Positions 42,006 to 51,230 of a stretch of 64,000 nt of DNA are shown here, piece after piece; within the stretch, counting starts at the first letter, position 1; each line of letters opens with the position of its first letter. Source of the DNA: CAUZIZ01 sp965218775 (GTDB lineage: Bacteria; Acidobacteriota; UBA6911; RPQK01; JAJDTT01); the NCBI GenBank assembly GCA_965218775.1, contig CBDCLS010000006.1, forward strand, positions 2,790,001 to 2,854,000. Direction: 5' to 3'. The translations under genes were made by a program, and so were the position numbers. Under the pieces are notes generated by a model, which was not told the origin of the DNA, did not search any database, and saw nothing but the letters and a program-made list of their open reading frames with translations.

Positions 42006-43736
42006 ATGATGATCGAGAGTGACCTGACTCCCTACGATGTCGTGGATCTGACGGGCCATCGGGTACTCGTACTGGCGCCTCACCCCGATGACGAGTCGTT
42101 TGGATGTGGGGCCGCACTAGCGCTGCACTCCCAGCAGGGTGATCCAGTAAAAGTGGTGTTTCTCAGCAGCGGAGAATTGGGTCAGTGGGGAAAGGAACAG
42201 GATCTCGAAACCACCCAGAACCAGCGAGAGACCGAGGTCCGTGGCGCGCTGGCATGGTTGGGAGTGGAGGACTTTGATTTCTGGCGATATCCGGATCGTG
42301 GCGTCGAAGCGGATGGGGAGCTGGTGGCTCGACTCGAGGCAGCCCTCGCTGCCTTTCGGCCGACCCTGATCTACGCACCTTCGCCGCTCGAATTGCATCC
42401 CGATCATCGCGCCACGGCCCACGCCCTACGAACGACTGTCCGAGGTTGGCAGGGTCCCCTGAAGGTGGCCTTTTACGAAGTGAGCTACCCGCTCCCGGCG
42501 AATTCTCTAGTAGATGTCACCTCGGTCTGGAGTGCAAAAGAGAGCGCCATGCGGGCCTATGAAAGTCAGCTAGCCGGTCCTGACCATGTGGGGGCAACCA
42601 CGGGGATGAACCGGTTTCGCGTCCTGACTCTGCCTGGGCGGGTGTCCAAGGCCGAGGCATTCCGAGTCTTGCCTGCGGCCGACGTGGAATCCGATTCGAT
42701 ATGGCGGTGGCAAGCGCTCCAAGAGAAGGCTGGGACGAAGAGCCATAATCCGCCGGTGTCGGTGATTGTCAGGACCAGGGACCGGCCGCGCTTTCTGCGT
42801 GAGGCTCTGGGAAGTCTCTCGGAGCAGACGTTCAAGGATTTCGAAGTGGTGGTGGTCAATGATGGGGGCCAAGACGTCTCCGAGACCCTGGCGGAGTTTC
42901 CTTCTCTGCGCAGCTCGCTGGTTGAGATTAGTCCCACCAGGGGCAGGGCGGCGGCCACCAACGCCGGTTTGAAGGAAGCTCGCGGTGCTTTTGTTGCCTA
43001 TCTTGACGACGATGATCTCTATTACCCTACCCACCTCGAGCACCTCTACTCGTTCCTGACGAGACACGACCATTTTGGAGTCGCCTACGCGGACGCAAAC
43101 GTCGCGCGTTTCCGGTTGAACCCCGATGACCAGCGCTACGAGTTGGTGGGGCGGCAGATCGAAAACTCCCGAGACTTTGATCCCGATTGGCTGCTGCATC
43201 AGAACTACATCCACAACCTTTGCCTGATGCACCTACGGGAGGCCTGGGAGAAGGTGGGTGGGGTCGACGAAAGCCTAGAGATACTCGAAGACTGGGACTT
43301 TCTCATTCGTTTGGCACAGGAGTATGCCTTTTTCCACCTCCCCAAATGCACCGCGGAGTACCGTATTCGGAGCGACGGGACCAATGCTTCAGAACAGAAC
43401 CCCTGGGGTCGATCGGAAGAGACAGCGGTCCGGACCTTGCTGTATCGGCGCCACTGGGCGAAACGGTCGCCTGAGAAGGAGGTTCGCGTCTATGACGGCC
43501 TGATAAAGGAGTTGATGGATTCGAGAGGGGCACTTTCAAGGACGCGGGAGACGCTTTCCGGGACACAAGAGACGCTTTCCAGGACAGAGGAGACGCTTTC
43601 CAGCACACAGGAGACTAACGAGCTTAGACAACATGAACTCGAAGCAGAATTGCAATCGGTCAGCGACCGGCTGTCCCAGATGGAGTCCCAGGTCGCGCGC
43701 TCTCGGATCCTTAGGCTGCTGCTACGCCTTGGTTGA
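42006..43736 (+). CDS. PIG-L deacetylase fused to a family 2 glycosyltransferase
   Basis: A protein of 576 aa; the ATG at 42006 follows AAGG, and another ATG is at 42009. Residues about 17-225 are a LmbE/PIG-L zinc deacetylase: VLVLAPHPDDESFGCGAAL holds the zinc-binding His-Pro-Asp-Asp, and LELHPDHRATAHAL the later His pair. Residues about 250-480 are a GT-A glycosyltransferase: PVSVIVRTRDRPRFLREAL, FEVVVVNDGGQDVSE and AYLDDDDLYYPTHLE. The end is a coiled coil with four exact heptads. One polypeptide could thus deacetylate an amino sugar and extend the chain. It overlaps the next gene's possible TTG start. Confidence 0.92.
   Translation: MMIESDLTPYDVVDLTGHRVLVLAPHPDDESFGCGAALALHSQQGDPVKVVFLSSGELGQWGKEQDLETTQNQRETEVRGALAWLGVEDFDFWRYPDRGVEADGELVARLEAALAAFRPTLIYAPSPLELHPDHRATAHALRTTVRGWQGPLKVAFYEVSYPLPANSLVDVTSVWSAKESAMRAYESQLAGPDHVGATTGMNRFRVLTLPGRVSKAEAFRVLPAADVESDSIWRWQALQEKAGTKSHNPPVSVIVRTRDRPRFLREALGSLSEQTFKDFEVVVVNDGGQDVSETLAEFPSLRSSLVEISPTRGRAAATNAGLKEARGAFVAYLDDDDLYYPTHLEHLYSFLTRHDHFGVAYADANVARFRLNPDDQRYELVGRQIENSRDFDPDWLLHQNYIHNLCLMHLREAWEKVGGVDESLEILEDWDFLIRLAQEYAFFHLPKCTAEYRIRSDGTNASEQNPWGRSEETAVRTLLYRRHWAKRSPEKEVRVYDGLIKELMDSRGALSRTRETLSGTQETLSRTEETLSSTQETNELRQHELEAELQSVSDRLSQMESQVARSRILRLLLRLG
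43533..43616 (+). repeat. 4 x 21-bp coding repeats (LSxTxET heptads)
   Basis: LSRTRET, LSGTQET, LSRTEET and LSSTQET are encoded by four tandem 21-bp units near the 3' end of the PIG-L/GT2 gene. The seven-residue period suggests a coiled coil. Confidence 0.85.
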
Positions 43737-43780
43737 CCCGCTGGGTTGGGTTGCAGCCATCATTTCCTGACGATCATTTC

Positions 43781-45952
43781 ATGCCGAACGCGAAAGTATC
43801 TTGCACGGACGAGGCGCACGCGTTACTCCAGCGACAAGCGGGTCCCGTGGTAGTCGTCCCCATCTACAATGCCTACGCCCACGTTTCTCGCTGCGTTGAG
43901 GCTCTCTTGCGTCACACTCCCCCCGGTGTCGATCTTCTATTTATCGACGATGGGAGCACAGATCCGCGAATCACATCCTTGCTCAGCGCCCGGGAGCAGA
44001 GTCCGCCCCAGTTTATTGTCCTGCGACGGCAACAGAACCAGGGTTTCGTAAAGACAGCCAATCAGGCTTTCCGAGCCGCTGGACAGAGGGACGTCGTGAT
44101 CGTGAACAGCGATGTGATCGTGGGTCCTGAGTGGCTGGATCGCCTGCGGGGTGCAGCCTACTCCGACACGCATATCGCCACCGCGACTCCTCTGACCAAC
44201 CATGGAACGATTCTCTCTGTTCCCTATACGAGTATCCCGTGGGAATTGCCCACGGGTCTCACGCCGGAAGTCGCTGCCCGGAAGGTAGCCGCGGGTTCCT
44301 CCAAGCTGCACCCGCGCATCCCCTCCGCCATCGGGCACTGCATGTACATCAAACGGATGGCGCTGGACTTGGTAGGTGAGTTCGACGAGGACTTCTCTCC
44401 AGGATATGGGGAAGAGGTCGATTTCTGCCAGCGCTGTCATCTCATAGGACTGGCCCATGTCTGTGCCGACGACGTCTTCGTCTACCACCATGGAGCGGCT
44501 AGTTTCACCCGAGGGCAGCAACGCGACGAACTTCGCGAAGGGCACGAGCGCGTGATCGCAAAGCGCTACCCCTACTATCATCCCTGGGTTCAGCGCGAAG
44601 AGAGCGACCAGAATGGAGTCCTGGCGACCGCGCTAGGCGGGGCTCGGCGGTCGCTGCTGGGGCTGACGGTGTTGGTGGATGCTACGCTTTTCTGCGAACC
44701 CCTCGTGGGCACCGAACGATATACCTTGGAGATCATTCACGCTCTCGCTCGGCATCCGCGCTGTTGCCGTGTTGTGGTGCTCCTTGCGCCCTGGGCATCC
44801 GCCTCAATACGCCAGATGTTTCCGCCGAGTGAAACGCTCAGAGTGCTCCAGGAAGGCCAGCCTCTCGCGAAGGTAGAAGTGGATTTGGTCTATCGACCTC
44901 GCCAGGTCAACACGGTAAGGGAGCTGATACGTCTGCGTTCAATCGGTAGTCGGCTGGTGATCGCCCAACTCGATTTTATTGCCTTCAATAACGCTAGCTA
45001 CTTCTCGAGTCCCAGGGCATGGGAAGAGTATCGAAAGGTGACCCGTCTGGCCCTCGCAACGGCCGATGGGATTGCCTTTAACAGCCAGCACGTGCAGCAG
45101 GAGGCGCGCTCCGCAGGAGTAATCGATCCGGGCAAGCCGGCCGAGGTCATCTACAATGGTACCGATCATTTCAGGCTCATCAAGCCCTCACAGGCTCCAG
45201 CTTCGTTGCCACCACGCGTCACACAGAACGGTTATATCTTCTGCATCGGAGTCGACTTTCGGCATAAAAACCGGGTTTTCGCTCTGCAAACCTTCGCCCA
45301 GATGTGCCGGAACGGTTATCCTGGCTGCCTGGTCCTGGCGGGTCCCCAGGCCGAATTCGGATCGTCTCGACTCGACGACCAGGAGTACCTTAAACGTTAC
45401 CCCGAGCTGGCGGATCGCGTCTGCGATCTGGGTGCAGTAGCCGAAGCCGAGAAGGATTGGCTCTATCGTCACTGCAGTCTGGTGTTGTATCCCTCTCTGT
45501 GCGAAGGATTCGGGCTAGTTCCGTTCGAGGCCGCCTCTGCAGGGGTGCCATGCTTGAGTTCAAGCATGGGATCTCTCCGAGAGGTCTTGCCGGAGGGAGT
45601 GGAGCTGATTGAGCAGTGGGACCCCAAAACCGTTGCCGATCAGGCAATTGGCCTCATCCAGAACGGTGACCGCAGCGCGGCCCTGGTCAGCGCCTTGAAT
45701 CGGCGGGCAGCCGAATTCACCTGGGATGGTGTGGCCGAGCGGCTGCTGCGGCTTTTTGATCGGGTGTGTCAGTCGACGAAGACTGGAGTGTTGGCGCTGG
45801 AGGCGGAGGACGGAACCGCGCTGACCACGCGGAGACCTGCGACCGAGAGAATCATGCTGGAGGTTGGAACACTAGTTCACGCTGGCGCTTGGGGGATCGG
45901 TAAAAGCCTGGGCTGGCTTCGTCGCTTCCTCGCCAAGGTATTGTCAAGTTGA
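43781..45952 (+). CDS. dual glycosyltransferase: GT2 domain plus GT4 domain
   Basis: A protein of 723 aa from the ATG at 43781; a TTG at 43733 overlapping the previous stop would add 16 residues. The first 290 residues form a GT-A domain: VVVVPIYNAYAHVSRCVEAL, LLFIDDGSTDPRI, IVNSDVIVGPEWLDRL, and CMYIKRMALDLVGEFDEDF. The second half is a GT-B/GT4 domain: VLVDATLFCEPLVGTERY, IAFNSQHVQQEA, EVIYNGTDHF, FCIGVDFRHKNRVFALQ, and the donor-site motif YPSLCEGFGLVPFEAASAG with the E-x7-E pattern. It probably adds two successive sugars. Its last 100 bp overlap the antisense, stop-loss 3' extension of hicA. Confidence 0.92.
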   Translation: MPNAKVSCTDEAHALLQRQAGPVVVVPIYNAYAHVSRCVEALLRHTPPGVDLLFIDDGSTDPRITSLLSAREQSPPQFIVLRRQQNQGFVKTANQAFRAAGQRDVVIVNSDVIVGPEWLDRLRGAAYSDTHIATATPLTNHGTILSVPYTSIPWELPTGLTPEVAARKVAAGSSKLHPRIPSAIGHCMYIKRMALDLVGEFDEDFSPGYGEEVDFCQRCHLIGLAHVCADDVFVYHHGAASFTRGQQRDELREGHERVIAKRYPYYHPWVQREESDQNGVLATALGGARRSLLGLTVLVDATLFCEPLVGTERYTLEIIHALARHPRCCRVVVLLAPWASASIRQMFPPSETLRVLQEGQPLAKVEVDLVYRPRQVNTVRELIRLRSIGSRLVIAQLDFIAFNNASYFSSPRAWEEYRKVTRLALATADGIAFNSQHVQQEARSAGVIDPGKPAEVIYNGTDHFRLIKPSQAPASLPPRVTQNGYIFCIGVDFRHKNRVFALQTFAQMCRNGYPGCLVLAGPQAEFGSSRLDDQEYLKRYPELADRVCDLGAVAEAEKDWLYRHCSLVLYPSLCEGFGLVPFEAASAGVPCLSSSMGSLREVLPEGVELIEQWDPKTVADQAIGLIQNGDRSAALVSALNRRAAEFTWDGVAERLLRLFDRVCQSTKTGVLALEAEDGTALTTRRPATERIMLEVGTLVHAGAWGIGKSLGWLRRFLAKVLSS

Positions 45953-46235
45953 ACCGACGGCAGCGCCTTGCTAATACGAGACACGGGTAGGGTAAGACCC
46001 GCTGTTTGAGCAATTCTGTTCGATCAATCTGAAGATGGCCAGCGATTTCGGTCAGGATGGCGTTGAGCGTACCGACCCGTAGAGCGTGATGGCGGGGAAT
46101 CGTAACGTGATGTTGGCCGTGAGGGGTGTCGCGGGTCAGGCGAATGTGACTTCCGGTCTGGCGGGTTTGTTTGTACCCGATTCTGCTCAGCTTGGCCGCA
46201 AGAGTCTCCCCGCTCAGGTCTCGGGGAAGCTTCAT
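45852..46235 (-). CDS. hicA: HicA-type mRNA interferase toxin with unusual C-terminal extension
   Basis: A protein of 127 aa from the ATG at 46233-46235, which overlaps the antitoxin stop in ATGA. The first 78 residues are a typical small HicA: KLPRDLSGETLAAKLSRIGY, the catalytic-His motif GSHIRLTRD, and VTIPRHHALRVGTLNAIL. HicA proteins are double-stranded-RNA-binding-domain-like RNases that cut mRNA until bound by HicB. Family members usually end near residue 75-80; here about 49 Arg-rich residues with no family pattern follow, and the frame runs 101 bp into the opposite-strand glycosyltransferase gene. The natural stop has apparently been lost, so activity is uncertain. Confidence 0.82.
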   Translation of the reverse strand: MKLPRDLSGETLAAKLSRIGYKQTRQTGSHIRLTRDTPHGQHHVTIPRHHALRVGTLNAILTEIAGHLQIDRTELLKQRVLPYPCLVLARRCRRFNLTIPWRGSDEASPGFYRSPKRQRELVFQPPA

Positions 46236-46447
46236 ACGGCAATCATTTCATCTCGGACGAAGTGAAGGCGGATCATCTTAGGGCGCTGGTCCGCTTCGAA
46301 ATGGCACTCCACAGCATCGCGGACGGCCACCCGTAGGTCCTCAAAGCTATCGGCCTCAGTGAAGATTGGCGCGGACAGCGCTTTCGCCTCGTAGCCTCCC
46401 TCCGGAGACTCTACGACCGAGAAGATAATCTCTTCTGACATTGCCAT
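46232..46447 (-). CDS. hicB: HicB-type antitoxin (short form)
   Basis: A protein of 71 aa starting MAMSEEIIFSVVES (ATG at 46445-46447 or two codons later). The pattern EGGYEAKALSAPIFTEADS, then VRDAVECHFEA and IRLHFVRDEMIAV, is the short HicB fold widely found just upstream of HicA, sometimes mis-annotated as a dehydrogenase. It should neutralise the toxin encoded next (four-base overlap) and may repress its own promoter. It lacks a separate C-terminal DNA-binding domain, as usual for this short form. Confidence 0.88.
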   Translation of the reverse strand: MAMSEEIIFSVVESPEGGYEAKALSAPIFTEADSFEDLRVAVRDAVECHFEADQRPKMIRLHFVRDEMIAV

Positions 46448-46763
46448 CAATTCTACCAGAGCGGCGATCCCTTGGCGTTCACTCTGGATCGGTCTAACGG
46501 TCTGCCGTTTAGAGGCGACGCTTCGACGTCCGCTGCAACGGCTTGTTCGTTCACTCGATTCAGAGTAGTTTCCGAAACTGCTCCTCGGACAGGCCCGCGT
46601 CTCGAACGACGTGGAGAGCTCGAAAAAGAGGATCGCGTTCGGCTCACCCGCTTCAACGCTTCGACCTACGGTCTGAGCGTCAAACGCCATACGGGACGCT
46701 GGGAAAGAACACCGTTCTCAGGCAGTATCCATGACCTAGCCTCGATTTCCACGGTACTGGAAA
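46448..46763. other. region upstream of hicBA without a recognised gene
   Basis: 316 bp between hicB and the transposase element. The hicB frame stays open to 46690 but the encoded residues fit no family and no ribosome-binding site is seen. It probably contains the hicBA promoter. Confidence 0.4.
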
Positions 46764-48553
46764 GGACTAACATTTTTTAAGGGTAGCCGTTGAGTCGGTT
46801 AGTCAAATCGAAGGACCAGAGTTTTGCCGCCAAACCAAGGCATGGGCGTGGGATCATCACCCAGGCCCGAGGCGACCAAGTAGGGGTTATGGGCGCGCTT
46901 ATCGAGGTGGACGGTGACTTGCTGCTCTTGGATCTGGACCCGGGCCGAGACGTCGAGGAGATTTCGGAAGATCTTTTTGGCTTGAGCCCGCTGATATTCG
47001 CGACCAATCTTCTCGGCCATGAGTCGATATAGGGAGCTGGCCATGAGGGTGATCTGGAGGTCAAAATCCACTTTGAGTCCCACCATCGAAGAGAGCGCGT
47101 CCAGGTGAAAGAACTGGATGGCTTCGGAGATGCCATTTTCGATGAGCATGCGTTGGGCATAGCGGGTGATCAGAGTCGAGGGGGCGCGGCGCAGATGGTT
47201 GGTCAGTAGGACGGTCGGTTCTTCGTGACCGAGTTCCATGAGGGTGAGCTGGCGCAGGGGACCTTCGTAATGTTTCAGGACGATCCGCTGGTCCAGGACT
47301 TTGGGGGTGCGAAAGATCCGAGTCAGGGCGGGTAAGGTGATGCGGTGCCAGGCGGAGGCGGGGCGGCTCCAGATCTGGCCCAGCATTTTTTGGGAGCGGC
47401 GGCGCAGGGTGATAAAGCCAATGCCCTGTTGGTTGAGGCGGTTCAGATGAGCATAGGTGGTCAACTGGGAATCGAAGACGAGTTCGGCCGGAGGCTGACC
47501 GCTGTGTTGGTGCCAGAACTGGACGAAGCGTTGCACCTCGTCGGCTCGATCGGCCCGGGGGACACCCGCATTGGCGTAGCATAAGACACGCTCGGTGGCG
47601 TCCCGAGCCAAAAAAACGAGGATGCCTTTTTGGCTGCGGCTGCGGGAAGAGACATAGTGTTTGTCCAAAGGTTCCTGCTGGCTATTGGCGGGGACGGTGT
47701 GAAAGTCCAGATCGAAGGAAGAGCCCCGGGGCAGGCCGGCGGCTTGGACCTGCTCAAACCAGGCTCCCATGAGGCGCAGGTTGGCGCGTCGGTCGACCCG
47801 GGAGCTGTAGGCGGCCAGGTAGGAGCGCTTGGGCACCACATTGAGACCGGCAAAAAGGGCGATGCCCTCGTCAAAGACCCGATCCATGACATGACTTTTT
47901 CTTTCGATGCCCAGCAGCTTCAGAGCCAGCAGGGTGCGCACGGCCTGCTCGGCGGGAATCATTTGGGAGCCGGGAAGGCGGGGGGGCTGCAGCACCGCCC
48001 CGAGATCGATCGATCGCATCAGCGGGACGAACAGAAACAGACCGCCGACCCGGGTGCGAAAGCTGCGCGGGGCCAGATTGATCTGCCGCACGTCGGCGAT
48101 GGCTGCTGCTTCGGGCTTGAGGGTGGCGGGGCGTTGCTCATCCCGACGCCGGGGCAGTCGGGCGAAGCCCTCCTCTCGCAGCAGGATCGATAACGCATTG
48201 ATGCTGATGGAATGGCCGGCGGCGGCCAACTCGCGTTGGATATCGTAGACCGAGAGGTTTCGCTTGCGCAGGGCGACGGCCCGTTCCCGCACCCGATCGC
48301 GGGCGGGCGCCGCTTGAGGCCCCCGGCGAATCGCCTGAAAGAAGCGGGCGCGCTTGCTGAGATCATGGCGAAACTGATGACAGAGGACGCGGAAGGCTCC
48401 TGGGGAATAGCCGAAGCGAGTGGCGACCTGCTGCGAGGGCAAGCCTTCGACGAAAAAGCAGCGCAAGGCCTCATACTGGCGCTGCAGAGGCGATTCGGGG
48501 GCCAGGAAGAATTGGGCCTCCGGAGCGGTCGGTCGGGTGTCATTAGTTAGTCC
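46764..48553 (-). mobile_element. possible insertion sequence around the large DDE transposase
   Basis: GGACTAAC (46764-46771) and its reverse complement GTTAGTCC (48546-48553) lie at the two sides of the transposase gene and may be short terminal repeats. No flanking target duplication is visible. The reading frame begins slightly outside the right repeat, so the element ends are uncertain. Confidence 0.4.
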
Positions 48554-48574
48554 ATTCCGATTACTGTATTCCAA
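46799..48574 (-). CDS. large DDE-type transposase (IS1634/IS4-like superfamily, family uncertain)
   Basis: A protein of 591 aa, with a TTG start at 48574 because no in-frame ATG occurs near the conserved N-terminus (TAPEAQFFLAPESPLQRQYE). Residues about 40-140 contain helix-turn-helix-like DNA-binding segments (SQQVATRFGYSPGAFRVLC, NLSVYDIQRELAAAGHSIS). The catalytic core appears to use FDLDFHTVP, ELVFDSQLTTYAHLNRL and RMLIENGISEAIQFFHLD for D, D and E. The gene is full length. It lies between the toxin-antitoxin pair and the secreted hypothetical gene, and splits the polysaccharide locus. Confidence 0.85.
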   Translation of the reverse strand: MEYSNRNGLTNDTRPTAPEAQFFLAPESPLQRQYEALRCFFVEGLPSQQVATRFGYSPGAFRVLCHQFRHDLSKRARFFQAIRRGPQAAPARDRVRERAVALRKRNLSVYDIQRELAAAGHSISINALSILLREEGFARLPRRRDEQRPATLKPEAAAIADVRQINLAPRSFRTRVGGLFLFVPLMRSIDLGAVLQPPRLPGSQMIPAEQAVRTLLALKLLGIERKSHVMDRVFDEGIALFAGLNVVPKRSYLAAYSSRVDRRANLRLMGAWFEQVQAAGLPRGSSFDLDFHTVPANSQQEPLDKHYVSSRSRSQKGILVFLARDATERVLCYANAGVPRADRADEVQRFVQFWHQHSGQPPAELVFDSQLTTYAHLNRLNQQGIGFITLRRRSQKMLGQIWSRPASAWHRITLPALTRIFRTPKVLDQRIVLKHYEGPLRQLTLMELGHEEPTVLLTNHLRRAPSTLITRYAQRMLIENGISEAIQFFHLDALSSMVGLKVDFDLQITLMASSLYRLMAEKIGREYQRAQAKKIFRNLLDVSARVQIQEQQVTVHLDKRAHNPYLVASGLGDDPTPMPWFGGKTLVLRFD

Positions 48575-49036
48575 ACTATAACTATACTAGATATGAATGA
48601 CAGAAAATGCTCAGCCTTTGATAGGGTTCTATTCTGCCTCATATCCAGACTTTTCTAGCATTCGCGTGGGGATCGTCCCTTGATCAGGTTTTAGGTATAG
48701 GATTACCTCTCTATCCAAATAGGTACTTCTATTTACTAACGTAGGTGGAAACACAGCAGGCGCAAGTCGCGCCGATCAAGGATTCTGGCGGGGGGCTCGA
48801 AGCGGAAAGGCGTCATTTGTACTGCCGTGGAAATCGAGGCTAGTCCAAGTGATTCACACTATGATGCAACACCTCGTCGCACCAACCCCGGGCCTGTCCC
48901 AAAACTTTTGACGCGTTTCACTAGTGTTCTGGGCCATTCGCAGCTTTGTGTCGGTACTTCACCTCATGTTGCTGGCCGGATTCTGCCCCGTTCGTGGCAC
49001 TGTCCCGACGGTGGAAAGCTGTAAGCGTTAACCGAT
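48575..49036. other. AT-richer non-coding region
   Basis: 462 bp upstream of the transposase and downstream of the secreted protein gene. It has lower GC than its surroundings, especially 48580-48740. I see no gene, clear hairpin or RNA in it. The composition suggests acquired DNA brought in with the transposase. Confidence 0.5.
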
Positions 49037-49888
49037 TCAATCGAAACAACCGGGTGCGTTGAAGAAAATAGCGCCATCGCCGCGCCTTTGGAAAAGCGAA
49101 ACTGTGTTAAGCGGCTGACTACAGTCGTACTGAATGTTTCCGGAAAAGGTGGAGCCATCTCCCGGCAGGGACACAGCTGGGTGGTTGAGAGGGAAAAACT
49201 GGAATTGCCCAAAAGGCGGTATCAAGGTTTCGCCGTTGCCTACCTCCGTGCCGGCCTCACCCGAGTAGACAGTCCATCTACAGCCGGTTTCATCAGCGTT
49301 GCGGCTGGACAAGGCCAACCCGGTATCGAATTCCTCATTCCTCAGCAGTGAGACCACTGGGCGCGAGCAAGCAGGTGAAGGCGGCAGTCCAATGGGCGGT
49401 ACCGAATCTCCCGCACCCGGTATCCGCAGGTTGATGATTGCGGTGACAGCCACCTGGCTATCTTCGAGCTGTACGGGAACTCCGGTCTGCGGGTCCAGGC
49501 CCCCGATGCTTATCTGCCCTGCCTCCAGGTTCTGGCCCCCCGTGAAGAGGATGGACCGAGTGGCGTTTCTACGCAGTTCGGTCGACTGGGTCTCAATCAC
49601 CTCGCCGCTCGACGATGTGAAGGTTGCCAAGGCGGTAATTGCTCCAAAGAGCGTCCTCAGTACACCTGTCGTAAAGAGGATACTCGTAGAGGAACTCGCA
49701 CCCTGAATCGCCGTGCTAAAGGTCAGGGGTATGGAAGTGGAGCCGCCCCCCAACGGCTGGGCGGTAAACATTGGCTCCAGTAGCGGACCCTTGCCATGCA
49801 CAAAGGTCAACGGAAGAGCGGTCAGGAGACCGATCCACAGGAAGAGGAAGTACTTTTTGGCGGGTAGGCCTTCAGTTTGTTTGCGCAT
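49037..49888 (-). CDS. secreted hypothetical protein
   Basis: A protein of 283 aa from the ATG at 49886-49888. It has a signal peptide (KKYFLFLWIGLLTALPLTFVHG). I do not recognise a family. Residues about 35-170 are Ser/Thr/Gly-rich beta-type sequence (SIPLTFSTAIQGASSSTSIL, VAVTAIINLRIPGAGDSVPP). The C-terminal 110 residues contain four Cys (CSRPVV, GCRWTVY, YDCSQP, APGCFD), consistent with two disulfides. Probably an exported surface or matrix protein. No operon partner is evident. Confidence 0.65.
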   Translation of the reverse strand: MRKQTEGLPAKKYFLFLWIGLLTALPLTFVHGKGPLLEPMFTAQPLGGGSTSIPLTFSTAIQGASSSTSILFTTGVLRTLFGAITALATFTSSSGEVIETQSTELRRNATRSILFTGGQNLEAGQISIGGLDPQTGVPVQLEDSQVAVTAIINLRIPGAGDSVPPIGLPPSPACSRPVVSLLRNEEFDTGLALSSRNADETGCRWTVYSGEAGTEVGNGETLIPPFGQFQFFPLNHPAVSLPGDGSTFSGNIQYDCSQPLNTVSLFQRRGDGAIFFNAPGCFD

Positions 49889-49999
49889 GATTCACCAAAC
49901 CTAGCAGAAAGAGATCACTTTTTACAATCCCATTTACTTGAAACCGAGGAACTCAGACACCTCTGACGGGGAGTGGCTGGCCAACCCTGGTAGGCAGCG

Positions 50000-50017
50000 C
50001 CCGACGTGAGCGTCGGG
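50000..50017. terminator. hairpin downstream of the SGNH gene
   Basis: CCCGACG-TGAG-CGTCGGG is a perfect seven-base stem with a four-base loop, 63 bp after the stop of the minus-strand SGNH gene. It lacks a U-tract, so intrinsic termination is uncertain. Confidence 0.4.
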
Positions 50018-50080
50018 TGGGATGGTCAGAAGAATGGGAGTTTATCAAGGCTGCCTCTTACCTCCTACCAATACTACGCC

Positions 50081-51079
50081 TCATTGCCTCGCCACCTGAG
50101 TTTTCCAGAGGTCCCCGACCCGCGTGGTGGCGATTTCGTCTGCGATACGCATGTGATCTTCAGGAGTCGGGTGTCCGTCATTCGGGAATCGCCGTAATTC
50201 CAGCTCGGTCAAATCCAATGTCGTAATGCTGGATTCATAGAGCGACTTGACGACCGAGGGTGGCCAGCCGTCTGACAAGCTGATTCGCGGAAGTAAGACG
50301 ACCACGAAGGGAATGCCCTTTTCTCGGCACCGTTGATACATGGCCGATACAAAGGCGACCGTAAGTTCAATTTCCTTCTGGCGAACTTCCGGCCCGTCGG
50401 GTTTACTTTGCTTCACATTCACGAGTCCTTGAAACACCAGTACTCCATCCTGCCGCTCGAAATGCGGGTGCCGCATACCGTGACTAGCAAGACCGACCAA
50501 CCATGATCGACGTAGGTAATTCCGACCCAGATGATGCGGAATCATGCCATAGATTACCCCAGAGGGTAGGTATTTGGAGTCAAGTGCATCAGATACCACC
50601 ATGTACGCGTGCGAAGTACCCCAACCTGTGACGGCCCGATTTTGAATATCCCATTGTTTCCAGTACTTGCGTCCCAGTATTGCGGGATACGCCTCATAGT
50701 CGTTGACGCCATGTCCAAATGTGCAAGAACCGCCCACAAACAAGATGCTTCCCCGGGCGCGATTGACCGGAGGGTAATGTCGTTCCCGGTTCTCGCCGAT
50801 GCTATATGTCACGTCGAAATCCGACGAACGATGTCGGCCGCTGGAGCCGGCAATGTGGTCATAGCCGAAACGTTCATCTTTCCGCCAGATTCCGATCGCC
50901 GCTGGCGAAAATCCTAGATTCTCGGTTTCGCCGATCAAGCCTACATAGTGAATCATGGCGAGTGGTTCCTGGGCGTGCCCGTGAAAGTACAGTACCGAAA
51001 GCACTAGCTCGATTGAGGAAAGTGCCAGAAGAACCATTGCCACGCCGAAGAGGATCCGTTTCTTGACTGTCATTGCCAT
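50081..51079 (-). CDS. membrane-anchored SGNH/GDSL-type hydrolase
   Basis: A protein of 332 aa from the ATG at 51077-51079 (another ATG two codons later). The N-terminal anchor is VKKRILFGVAMVLLALSSIE. The block I nucleophile region is ILFVGGSCTFGHGVND; a block II Gly follows in NRAVTGWGTSHAY; the last block is FPNDGHPTPEDHMRIADEI with the Asp-x2-His-type pair. These enzymes are esterases or acetyl-transfer partners in surface-glycan loci. Active Ser sits in GGSCT rather than GDS, a common variant. It is followed upstream on the same strand by a GT4-like gene after a 151-bp gap. Confidence 0.85.
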   Translation of the reverse strand: MAMTVKKRILFGVAMVLLALSSIELVLSVLYFHGHAQEPLAMIHYVGLIGETENLGFSPAAIGIWRKDERFGYDHIAGSSGRHRSSDFDVTYSIGENRERHYPPVNRARGSILFVGGSCTFGHGVNDYEAYPAILGRKYWKQWDIQNRAVTGWGTSHAYMVVSDALDSKYLPSGVIYGMIPHHLGRNYLRRSWLVGLASHGMRHPHFERQDGVLVFQGLVNVKQSKPDGPEVRQKEIELTVAFVSAMYQRCREKGIPFVVVLLPRISLSDGWPPSVVKSLYESSITTLDLTELELRRFPNDGHPTPEDHMRIADEIATTRVGDLWKTQVARQ

Positions 51080-51230
51080 GGCGCGACTTTTTCGAAATAG
51101 GAAGGGCGAATCAGAACCGTGAAGCGACGAATGTGGGCAAGCGCTACCGCGTCGTGTTTTTCGTAGCCAATCTCGGCGCCCGACTCGGTGGTGGCCTCCA
51201 ATTCTGTGCGTTGCAACCGCTTCTGCCAGG

